Shown: positions 1-5,352, counted from the stretch's first letter. The stretch: DNA of 8,110 bases from Gammaproteobacteria bacterium (GCA_014762485.1 JABURU010000224.1:1-8110), one strand, 5' to 3'. Notes: generated by a model from the letters alone, not told the origin. Translations and numbers: made by a program.

Positions 1-33
1 TCGTCGGCAGCGTCATATTTGTATAAGAGACAG
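1..33 (+). other. Nextera Read 1 transposase adapter (non-genomic)
   Basis: These 33 bases match the Illumina Nextera Read 1 adapter, which ends in the Tn5 mosaic end, at 31 of 33 positions. The first 15 bases (TCGTCGGCAGCGTCA) and the last 12 (TATAAGAGACAG) are exact; positions 16 and 19 are T where the adapter has G. The reading frame of the ABC-F gene on the minus strand is intact up to base 34 and is lost at base 33, which confirms that the junction is artificial. It should be trimmed and must not be read as a transposon end. Confidence 0.96.
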
Positions 34-150
34 GCCACACCCAGTGGCACCGCTGATCCCAACTTTCTGGCCATCATAAATAGTGATATTGGCATCTTCG
101 AAAAGAAGTTTATGTCCCCTGCGCAGGGTAAGGCGTGTGAAGTTGAGCAT
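34..150 (-). CDS. yheS: ABC-F family ATPase, YheS-like (N-terminal fragment)
   Basis: This is the 5' end of a minus-strand gene, 39 codons long, starting with ATG at 150-148 and truncated at 34 by the adapter. The peptide starts MLNFTRLTLRRG, continues with an LLFEDANITI stretch, and ends GQKVGISGATGCG. This is the start of the first nucleotide-binding domain of an ABC-F protein. G34-A-T-G-C-G39 is the beginning of Walker A (GxxGxGKS/T), and the missing next residues would be K and S/T. The arrangement RRG...GQKVG...GCG, with Cys in the P-loop, resembles E. coli YheS more than Uup, EttA or YbiT. ABC-F proteins are soluble ATPases without membrane domains, and several act on the ribosomal E site. 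No clear Shine-Dalgarno is visible, but the family alignment supports this ATG. Confidence 0.88.
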
Positions 151-403
151 ACTACTAATCGTGTAAGGAGTCCGTTGGTGGCCCGGTTACGGGTGAGACT
201 ATTTAAGCAAAGTTTATCACACCGATACTGTGTTCTTTGCCCTGCCAAGCCCAAAAAAATTATGGTATTGTGAATTTGCTTTGTGGTCGTTGCTCATCCT
301 TACCCAGCCCGGACCGTGGGTAGATATTTAATGGATAATTTTCGATGAGCCCTCGACCCATTTTAGTTACTACAACAACAATGGATCTTCGAAGGAATAC
401 ACA
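151..403. promoter_or_regulatory. Divergent intergenic region between ABC-F gene and RRM gene
   Basis: These 253 bases separate two divergent start codons and should hold both promoters. No open frame here looks like a gene. I see no convincing -35/-10 pair. The best -10-like word for the plus gene is GATAAT at 334-339, without a recognisable -35. A small hairpin (CCCG GTTA CGGG) lies around 183-194, in the leader of the ABC-F gene. The plus-strand gene has a good ribosome-binding site, GAAGGA at 391-396, seven bases before its ATG. Confidence 0.5.
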
Positions 404-859
404 ATGAATCTATATTTTCCATCACTGACCAGTCTGGTACGGGGTATCATCCTCGCACTGATTCTGACGGTCATCGGCCATTATGCCGTCCAGGCTATTG
501 AGATCAGCACACTCTCTACCTCACTGTTCACCTATGGTATCGCAGCAGGCACCCTTGCCATGTTGCTGCTCTCTTCTCTATTCATCGATACCAAGGTACG
601 CACCACCACCCTTTACGTCGGCAACCTGGCATTTAAAACCAACGAAGCGGCGTTACGTGAGCTGTTCTCGGAATATGGCCAGGTGCAATCTGTTCGTATT
701 ATGAAAGACCGGCTGACTCGTAAGCCTCGTGGCTTTGCTTTTGTTGAGATGGAGCGCTCTGGTGCACGCGCCGCTGCCCGTTCTCTAAATGGCGAAGAGT
801 TTAACGAGCGTGTCATCAAGGTTAATGTTGCCAATCGCCGCAAGAGCAATGACAACTGA
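404..859 (+). CDS. Membrane-anchored RRM-domain RNA-binding protein
   Basis: This is a 151-residue protein. Residues about 12-32 and 41-61 are two hydrophobic segments joined by a short polar loop. R13 before the first and K64/R66 after the second suggest both termini are cytoplasmic. A single RNA recognition motif follows (about 69-143), with RNP2 LYVGNL at 70-75 and RNP1 RGFAFVEM at 109-116. The aromatic residues that stack on RNA bases are present (Y71, F111, F113). The tail NRRKSNDN is polar and basic. RRMs bind single-stranded RNA, so the architecture implies RNA binding at the inner face of the cytoplasmic membrane; this is inference, and the target is unknown. GAAGGA seven bases upstream supports the start. 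Soluble bacterial single-RRM proteins usually lack the membrane part. The stop codon overlaps the next gene by 11 bases, suggesting translational coupling. Confidence 0.9.
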   Translation: MNLYFPSLTSLVRGIILALILTVIGHYAVQAIEISTLSTSLFTYGIAAGTLAMLLLSSLFIDTKVRTTTLYVGNLAFKTNEAALRELFSEYGQVQSVRIMKDRLTRKPRGFAFVEMERSGARAAARSLNGEEFNERVIKVNVANRRKSNDN

Positions 860-1292
860 TCAACCTTTCTCAGGCCGGGGCTCCCCCGGCCTGTCTTGCA
901 CATACACCGAGCTGCTGGAGCAGCTGCAAAAACAAGACTCCCAGAACCACCGACCATACCTGTTGCTTGAACCCATCAACCCGTCACAGGCACGCTTTAT
1001 CTTTTCTGCCCACTTTGAAGGACAAGCGGTGATCTGGGATACCACGTTAGTGATCCTACAGCATTATCAGCAATTGCAGGCCGACAAGCTTCAGCAACCA
1101 CTGCCGCCTCAGGCACAGCAGTTTATTGATATTACAGCAACGTCAGGGCCTATCAGACCGATACTGGTTGCCCATGCCATCAAGCAGGTAAACCACAGCA
1201 GTATTTTAAAAACGATTATCATGCTAAGAAACTATAAGCGCCTGCATGTCGGGCGACATTACTATGGCGAGTTACACCAACTAGGTACTTAA
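849..1292 (+). CDS. Hypothetical protein, unrecognised family, overlapping the RRM gene
   Basis: This is a 147-residue protein that I do not recognise. It has no signal peptide, membrane segment or obvious catalytic motif, and looks soluble and mixed alpha/beta. Notable stretches are RPYLLLEPI (35-43), ARFIFSAHFEGQAVIWDTTL (48-67), and a basic C-terminal part with KTIIMLRNYKRLHVGRHYYG (121-140). The open frame extends upstream to 789 inside the RRM gene, but ATG at 849 is the last methionine before the main body and overlaps the RRM stop by 11 bases, as in coupled gene pairs. No Shine-Dalgarno is visible. Residues 8-16 (SGRGSPGLS) are encoded by a GC-rich hairpin, so the extreme N-terminus may be poorly conserved or the true start may differ. 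It ends tail to tail with zapE, overlapping it by four bases. Confidence 0.7.
   Translation: MTTDQPFSGRGSPGLSCTYTELLEQLQKQDSQNHRPYLLLEPINPSQARFIFSAHFEGQAVIWDTTLVILQHYQQLQADKLQQPLPPQAQQFIDITATSGPIRPILVAHAIKQVNHSSILKTIIMLRNYKRLHVGRHYYGELHQLGT
871..893 (+). terminator. GC-rich hairpin, terminator- or attenuator-like
   Basis: Ten-base arms CAGGCCGGGG (871-880) and CCCCGGCCTG (884-893) are perfectly complementary around a three-base loop, CTC. The stem starts 12 bases after the RRM stop codon, the usual place for an intrinsic terminator. The T-tract that follows is poor (TCTTGC), so termination would be partial at best. It lies within codons 8-15 of the overlapping downstream gene, so it could tune readthrough or ribosome loading there. 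A role in protecting the 3' end of the RRM message is another possibility. Confidence 0.5.
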
Positions 1293-2398
1293 GGTTGATG
1301 CGGGCTGGACAGATACTCTTCACTGCCCATTTCATTTAACCGGCTTATTGTTCGTTCAAATGCGGACTTAATACGTTGCCCGCTATATAAGCCTTCAGGG
1401 ATATCCTCGGCCGTCAGCACCAGTTTCACCCGGTGATCATACAGGGCATCAATCAGGTGCATAAACCGCTTGGCTACATCATCCTTGTCTTCATCCATCA
1501 CCGGTACCACACCAATTAATACCGTGTGATACATACAGGCAATTTCCACATAGTCGGAAGAAGAGCGCGGGGTTTCACAGATAGAATAAAAATCCAGCCA
1601 GATGATATCACTACTCATACCTCTAACCGAGATATCCCGGTTATTGATATTAACATCACCATCCAGGCGCTCATGAAAAGGTACTAGCTGATTAAATTGC
1701 GACTCGAGTAGAGTCAAACCTTCTTCAGCACTATCGACGACATGATATACCCCGCTGCGTTCCAGCATTTGCATACGGTAGTCGATATTAGAGTTCAACT
1801 CGACAACCTGGGTATGATTTTTAAGTTGTTCTATCGCCTCTAAAAAGCGGAGACGTTGCAAACCATTTTTGTATAGCTCATCCGGCGCGATATTGGAGGT
1901 GGTAATTAAAACAACCCCCTGCTTGAACAAGGCGGGCAACAGCCCTACCAATAACATGGCATCGGCCACATCATCCACAAAAAACTCATCCAGGCATAAT
2001 ACATGACACTCCCTGGCAATCTGCCTGGCAATGATCGGCATCGGATTAGGACTTTTCGGCAGATGTTTTAAGCGTTCATGTATGTCTTTCATGAAGCGAT
2101 GGAAATGTACCCGCTGTTTATTATTACCGGGTAAAGATTCAAAGAAGGTGTCCATTAAATAGGTCTTACCCCGTCCAACCCCTCCCCAAAGGTACAGCCC
2201 CCTGGTTTGAGGTTGGCGTGATGAAAACCACGACCACCATCGACGTTTTGCAGGCGCATTATTTTGTAACGATAAAAATATAGACTGCAGCTGCTCCATC
2301 GCCATCGCTTGTGCCAGATCGTGCTGGATACCATTGGCCAGGTCACAATGATAACGATCAAGTGGAGACATTACATCAGTACTATTCTCTACGCTCAT
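1289..2398 (-). CDS. zapE: Cell division protein ZapE (AFG1-like ATPase)
   Basis: The 369-residue protein is close to the E. coli length (375). It is a P-loop AAA-type ATPase of the AFG1 family. Walker A is GGVGRGKT (72-79), Walker B is VLCLDEF (133-139) and a sensor-1-like TTSN lies at 166-169. The family C-terminal signature is present: RFMHLIDALYDHRVKLVL (311-328), and the arginine-rich FERTISRL (347-354). In E. coli ZapE associates with the Z-ring and destabilises FtsZ polymers in an ATP-dependent way; it is a cytoplasmic, membrane-associated division factor. The start at 2398 has AGGA 11 bases upstream; M10 (2371) is a possible alternative. It is the last gene of a minus-strand operon, 18 bases after the lipoprotein gene, and converges on the upstream plus-strand pair with a four-base tail overlap, leaving no room for a separate terminator. 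Confidence 0.95.
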   Translation of the reverse strand: MSVENSTDVMSPLDRYHCDLANGIQHDLAQAMAMEQLQSIFLSLQNNAPAKRRWWSWFSSRQPQTRGLYLWGGVGRGKTYLMDTFFESLPGNNKQRVHFHRFMKDIHERLKHLPKSPNPMPIIARQIARECHVLCLDEFFVDDVADAMLLVGLLPALFKQGVVLITTSNIAPDELYKNGLQRLRFLEAIEQLKNHTQVVELNSNIDYRMQMLERSGVYHVVDSAEEGLTLLESQFNQLVPFHERLDGDVNINNRDISVRGMSSDIIWLDFYSICETPRSSSDYVEIACMYHTVLIGVVPVMDEDKDDVAKRFMHLIDALYDHRVKLVLTAEDIPEGLYSGQRIKSAFERTISRLNEMGSEEYLSSPHQP

Positions 2399-2416
2399 CT
2401 ATGTGCTTATCCTGCT

Positions 2417-3037
2417 TTAAAACGGCCACCACCAGGAACGGTTTAATTCACTCTCACAACCAGCCAGCTGCGTATGATAACGCGATGCACGTCGCTTCAC
2501 CTTGCGCGCCACTTTTACCAGCCAGGGCTTTTTTAAATAGCTCTTACGCTCATAACCACCATGCCCTTCGTGATAGGCAAGGTATTGTCGATAAGCGTCC
2601 CACTTGGAAATCTTCAGGCGCTGATGAGCGATGTTGCCATACCAGCCGATAAAATCCGAAGCATCATCAAACACATTTCGATCGGCAAACCAGCCACCGC
2701 GTTTATCCTGGTACCACTTCCATGTTTCATCCTTTACCTGGGCAAAACCATAAGCCGTGGATGGCCGAAACCAGGGAATAACACCAAAGATCCAGACCCT
2801 TTCTGGCCTGGCCTCAGCACGAAACCGAGATTCCTGGTGCATGATCGCCATCTGTACATGAACCGGCACACCATGTTGTTTATACGAGTTTTTGCTGCTT
2901 TTATACCAACCGTTTTTTTCTTTAAAAATCTCGCAGACATTATCGAGATTCCTGGGTGGTGCACTGCTGCAACCTGCTAGCGTGGTTAGCATAACAGCAA
3001 GCACTATTCCTTTAACCGCGCCTCTAACTACTTCCAT
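2417..3037 (-). CDS. Lipoprotein with lysozyme-like transglycosylase SLT domain
   Basis: This is a 206-residue protein with a lipoprotein signal peptide. A hydrophobic stretch (10-20) leads into the lipobox LAGC (20-23). Ser at +2 rather than Asp suggests sorting to the outer membrane. The mature part looks like a compact lytic transglycosylase domain, probably the SLT_4 type. HQESRF (67-72) carries the likely catalytic Glu69, STAYGFAQV (93-101) matches the conserved S-x-x-G-x-x-Q region, and YLAYHEGHGGY (152-162) replaces the usual AYNAG motif. Such enzymes cleave the MurNAc-GlcNAc bond of peptidoglycan in the periplasm, producing an anhydro end. The C-terminus is basic (KVARKVKRRASRYH) and ends in SWWWPF. 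The gene lies five bases after the YecA-like gene and 18 bases before zapE, so the three are probably cotranscribed; the pairing with a division factor fits wall remodelling. No strong ribosome-binding site is visible. Confidence 0.9.
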   Translation of the reverse strand: MEVVRGAVKGIVLAVMLTTLAGCSSAPPRNLDNVCEIFKEKNGWYKSSKNSYKQHGVPVHVQMAIMHQESRFRAEARPERVWIFGVIPWFRPSTAYGFAQVKDETWKWYQDKRGGWFADRNVFDDASDFIGWYGNIAHQRLKISKWDAYRQYLAYHEGHGGYERKSYLKKPWLVKVARKVKRRASRYHTQLAGCESELNRSWWWPF

Positions 3038-3042
3038 TGGCT

Positions 3043-3585
3043 TCAGGCGTCCTCGCGAAACAAGAGATACAACTCTTCGAGGCTATCGGGTATGCGTTCT
3101 GCCAGCCCTTGACGCTGCTTGGCACTGTTCATTAAGCCGCCCAGGTCTTCATCATCTATGGCGCCAGAAAAAGCCGTCATCGGTAAGCTCAAGCTGGCAA
3201 CGATATCTGCTGACCTCTCGAACCAGGCTTCATCATGCAGCATCTGACCTTCCACAAAACCCAGGCACCATGACTGCAACATGGGCCCCTCTTCCTCATC
3301 ATCAGGCATCATCTCTACCGGAAGCTCGACACCATCGCCACTATCCAGTTCATCACGCAACGATGCCTTGATGGTTTCTATCATCTGCCAGATAGACTCA
3401 TCCAGCTGCGTGTCACCACTTACCAGCGGTTGCCAGTCTGCACGCGTTGTTTCAACCGGGGAGATGGCCAGGGCGGTCAAAAAACCATGCAGCTCGAATA
3501 AATCCATTAATGCTTCGGGCGCATCTTCGGCATGAAAGACGTCCCCCAGGGTATCCCATTGTTGCTCGTTTAAACCCGCTAACAC
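3043..3585 (-). CDS. YecA/YgfB family protein (UPF0149)
   Basis: This is a 180-residue cytoplasmic protein of the UPF0149 family, whose function is not settled. It begins with LAGLNEQQW, has FELHGFLTALAISP (31-43) followed by W51, then QSWCLGFVEGQ (104-114), and ends with an IPDSLEELYLLFR helix (165-177). These positions follow the N-terminal domain of E. coli YecA. The C-terminal SEC-C zinc motif (CPCGSGKKFKQCC) of YecA is absent. The open frame extends upstream to 3723, but I chose GTG at 3585-3583 for three reasons. AGGA lies eight bases before it (3597-3594). The YecA N-terminus aligns from here. A promoter predicted at 3681-3653 overlaps the upstream methionines at 3654 and 3651, placing them before the transcript start. 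It is the first gene of an operon with the lipoprotein gene and zapE. Confidence 0.88.
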   Translation of the reverse strand: MLAGLNEQQWDTLGDVFHAEDAPEALMDLFELHGFLTALAISPVETTRADWQPLVSGDTQLDESIWQMIETIKASLRDELDSGDGVELPVEMMPDDEEEGPMLQSWCLGFVEGQMLHDEAWFERSADIVASLSLPMTAFSGAIDDEDLGGLMNSAKQRQGLAERIPDSLEELYLLFREDA

Positions 3586-3593
3586 TGTCTCAT

Positions 3594-3597
3594 TCCT
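3594..3597 (-). promoter_or_regulatory. Ribosome-binding site deciding a GTG start
   Basis: On the minus strand AGGA is followed by the eight-base spacer ATGAGACA and then GTG at 3585. The upstream in-frame ATG pair (3654, 3651) has no Shine-Dalgarno. This site is the main reason for the shorter YecA-like protein. Confidence 0.7.
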
Positions 3598-3652
3598 GTA
3601 TAAATTTGCACCAAAACCGTCATAACTATGTAAAAAAGCCACTTGCCCCATC

Positions 3653-3681
3653 ATTACAGCAGAAAAATACGTTACAGTTAA
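3653..3681 (-). promoter_or_regulatory. Putative sigma-70 promoter of the YecA-lipoprotein-zapE operon
   Basis: On the minus strand, TTAACT (3681-3676) matches the -35 consensus at four of six positions. A 17-base spacer then leads to TGTAAT (3658-3653), which matches the -10 consensus at five of six. The predicted start is near 3646, giving a leader of about 60 bases to the GTG at 3585. The -35 lies within the palindrome at 3672-3688, so a protein bound there could block it. Confidence 0.45.
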
Positions 3682-3688
3682 TCTGTAA
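3672..3688. repeat. Palindrome TTACAG-N5-CTGTAA, possible operator
   Basis: Perfect six-base arms, TTACAG at 3672-3677 and CTGTAA at 3683-3688, flank TTAAT. A third copy of the half-site, in direct orientation, lies at 3654-3659 (TTACAG). The sites lie in the 121-base region between two divergent genes and overlap the predicted -35 of the minus-strand operon. This layout is compatible with a dimeric regulator controlling both sides, but no regulator is encoded here, and short AT-rich palindromes also arise by chance. Confidence 0.4.
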
Positions 3689-3706
3689 TGGACGGCGGAC
3701 CATAAT

Positions 3707-4222
3707 ATGACAACAAAAAACACCGATAACTGGCATTATGCCAGCGAAACAGCTGAAATGCTGAGGCAAGCCATTGCCCATATCCAGTTATCCATGCACG
3801 ATGGGAGTGACTCTATTGAATCTCTTACCTCATCATTTAACTCGATGAACATGCATCTTGATCAGATCAATGACATCGCCGAAGGTTTGAGTGATGCCGG
3901 ACAAAAAGAGATGATTCAGGCCGATCTGGACTACTGTAAAACCCACATCAATTCAGCCGTGGTCAGTATGCAGTTTTACGATACCCTGACCCAGCGCCTG
4001 GAATTCGCCGCCATCCTGTTGCACGAAATGTCTAATTTAATCCGTTCCCCCGGGTTACGGGATAGCGAAGAGGCCTGGAAAACATTGCAGACCAATATAC
4101 TGGAAAAATGCCATGTCCGGCAGGATCTTGAATTCATTCAGGCCATTCGAGAAGGGAAGAACTTTGATCAGGCACGCTCCTCCAGCAGTGCGGCCGACGA
4201 TGGCGGAATTGATCTTTTCTAG
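3707..4222 (+). CDS. All-helical protein with CheZ-like D-x3-Q motif
   Basis: This 171-residue protein appears wholly alpha-helical and cytoplasmic. A long polar helix (about 36-80) is followed by a second helix (83-113) containing SMQFYDTLTQRLEF (87-100). D92 and Q96 have the same D-x3-Q spacing, in a similar F-x-D-x-x-x-Q setting, as the catalytic D143 and Q147 of E. coli CheZ, which dephosphorylates CheY-P. After a third helical part (119-149), a serine-rich linker (157-161) leads to the tail DDGGIDLF, recalling the acidic-hydrophobic C-terminal peptide by which CheZ binds CheY. The layout (helical hairpin, flexible linker, short terminal peptide) is therefore CheZ-like, though the protein is shorter than CheZ (214 residues) and no chemotaxis gene is nearby. 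A phosphatase role is inference; a response-regulator-binding helical protein is an alternative. GCGGA seven bases before ATG is a moderate ribosome-binding site. slyX converges 12 bases downstream. Confidence 0.8.
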   Translation: MTTKNTDNWHYASETAEMLRQAIAHIQLSMHDGSDSIESLTSSFNSMNMHLDQINDIAEGLSDAGQKEMIQADLDYCKTHINSAVVSMQFYDTLTQRLEFAAILLHEMSNLIRSPGLRDSEEAWKTLQTNILEKCHVRQDLEFIQAIREGKNFDQARSSSSAADDGGIDLF

Positions 4223-4234
4223 TCCCGTATCCGC

Positions 4235-4438
4235 TCAATAGTGTGGTGGCGGGGTCTCTTCCGACTCACTTTTAATCATGGATGGCAACGCCGTCTGCAG
4301 CTGCTGCTCCAGTCTTTCTACCCGCAACTGTAGCTTATCGATCATCATTGACTGCTGTTGCACTACCGCGTCCAGCTGCGCGAGTAAATCATCCTGGAAC
4401 GCCAGCTTGGTTTCCAGTTCGACTATTCTATCTTCCAT
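4235..4438 (-). CDS. slyX: SlyX family protein
   Basis: This 67-residue protein (E. coli SlyX has 72) begins MEDRIVELETKLAFQDDLL and ends with the strongly conserved EETPPPHY. Residues 1-50 form a coiled coil with regularly spaced leucines and isoleucines, so it probably forms helical oligomers. The function of SlyX is not established, although the gene has been found near slyD in enterics. GAGGT at 4449-4445, about six bases before ATG, is a good ribosome-binding site. The gene appears monocistronic: it converges on the CheZ-like gene with a 12-base gap and is divergent from the DUF2797 gene across a 70-base region containing a palindrome. Confidence 0.95.
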   Translation of the reverse strand: MEDRIVELETKLAFQDDLLAQLDAVVQQQSMMIDKLQLRVERLEQQLQTALPSMIKSESEETPPPHY

Positions 4439-4466
4439 CGTATACCTCGTTTCAGCCTAGGGAGTG

Positions 4467-4488
4467 AGATGATATGATCCTATCATCT
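4467..4488. repeat. 22-bp near-perfect palindrome in the slyX/DUF2797 divergent region
   Basis: Eight-base arms AGATGATA (4467-4474) and TATCATCT (4481-4488) are perfect complements, and the axis falls on a central GATC (4476-4479). Only the pair 4475/4480 breaks the symmetry. The palindrome contains -10-like words on both strands: TATGAT on plus (4473-4478) and TATCAT on minus (4474-4469). Neither has a good -35. It lies between two divergent start codons, so an operator covering overlapping promoters is the natural reading. A hairpin in RNA is possible, but there is no T-tract after it. Confidence 0.5.
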
Positions 4489-4508
4489 TTAACACTATAG
4501 AAACTGTC

Positions 4509-5336
4509 ATGCCGCATACATATCAAGGCGATCTAGCCAAAATGCATACCCTGCTGGGAGACACCGTTGAGTATCGCTTGCCAGTGGGCAAAGATTTTAT
4601 TGAGCTTAACCCGCTGCTCGGGAAGTCGTTTAGCCTGGAATACCAGGGTGCCATACACTGCATCCACTGTGGCCGTAAAACCAAGAAAAGCTTCAGCCAG
4701 GGCTACTGCTACCCGTGTTTCTCTTCCCTCGCCCAGTGCGATATGTGCATCGTCAAGCCAGAGCAGTGCCATTTTGAGCAGGGAACCTGCCGTGAACCTG
4801 ACTGGGCGCAGGACCACTGTATGCAAGACCATTATGTCTACCTGGCTAACTCCTCCGGCCTTAAGGTCGGCATCACACGCGGTACACAGATCCCCACTCG
4901 CTGGATGGACCAGGGAGCCAGTCAGGCAATTCCAATCTATCGCACCCAGACACGCCTGCTGGCAGGACTGGTCGAGGTAATCCTGAAGCAGCACGTGAAT
5001 GACAAAACCGACTGGCGCCGTATGTTAAAAGGCATGCCGGAGCCGGTTGACCTGGCGGCTGAACGTGAGCGGCTGAATACTGAAATCGCAGCCGAACTTA
5101 CCAAGCTGCGAAACGAGCAGGGCGAGCAGTCCATCACCTTTCTTCCCGCTGAAGCAAGTGTCGAAATCAACTATCCTGTACTGGAGTATCCAACAAAAGT
5201 TAGCTCGTTTAACTTCGACAAGCAGCCATTGGTAGAGGGCACCCTGTTAGGCATCAAGGGTCAATACCTGATCTTTGACAAAGGCGTGATCAATATTCGT
5301 AAGTTTGGTGGCTATGAAGTAAAAGCCAGCTTTTAA
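4509..5336 (+). CDS. DUF2797 family zinc-ribbon-like protein with GIY-YIG-like core
   Basis: This 275-residue protein matches the DUF2797 family as I recall it: an opening GDLAKM, NPLLGKSFSLEYQG, and HCGRKTKKSFSQGYCYPCF. Cysteines form likely metal sites: C51-x2-C54, C67-x2-C70, C77-x2-C80, then C87, C94 and C104. Residues 108-163 follow the pattern of a GIY-YIG nuclease domain: HYVYLA (108-113), KVGIT (119-123), the helix IPTRW with R131, and a later helix with E156 and H162 (LVEVILKQHV). The second motif has Lys where classical enzymes have Tyr. The family function is unknown to me; nucleic-acid binding or cleavage is inference. Residues 183-203 are a charged helix and the rest is beta-rich. 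The start agrees with the family N-terminus, but no Shine-Dalgarno precedes it, and a TATAGA word at 4496-4501 would give an almost leaderless transcript. The beta-barrel gene follows after 16 bases. Confidence 0.88.
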   Translation: MPHTYQGDLAKMHTLLGDTVEYRLPVGKDFIELNPLLGKSFSLEYQGAIHCIHCGRKTKKSFSQGYCYPCFSSLAQCDMCIVKPEQCHFEQGTCREPDWAQDHCMQDHYVYLANSSGLKVGITRGTQIPTRWMDQGASQAIPIYRTQTRLLAGLVEVILKQHVNDKTDWRRMLKGMPEPVDLAAERERLNTEIAAELTKLRNEQGEQSITFLPAEASVEINYPVLEYPTKVSSFNFDKQPLVEGTLLGIKGQYLIFDKGVINIRKFGGYEVKASF

Positions 5337-5352
5337 CCCATCAGGTATTCAC

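Noticed and set aside
1..33. Transposon end (Tn5 mosaic end)
   Set aside because: The match includes the synthetic Nextera tail as well as the mosaic end, so it is library adapter, not a natural insertion.
19..273. Plus-strand open frame of 84 codons at the left edge
   Set aside because: It begins inside the sequencing adapter, runs antisense to the ABC-F fragment and then through intergenic sequence; the composition is not protein-like.
789..848. Upstream extension of the overlapping hypothetical gene
   Set aside because: The extra 20 residues are encoded entirely within the RRM domain coding sequence in another frame; the ATG at 849 with a short stop/start overlap is more natural.
613..957. 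Antisense open frame of 114 codons across the RRM gene
   Set aside because: It is opposite a recognisable RRM coding region, and its arginine- and serine-rich content is typical of reverse-complement shadows.
4533..4994. Antisense open frame of 153 codons within the DUF2797 gene
   Set aside because: It is a shadow of a well-supported gene on the other strand, has no ribosome-binding site and no recognisable motif.
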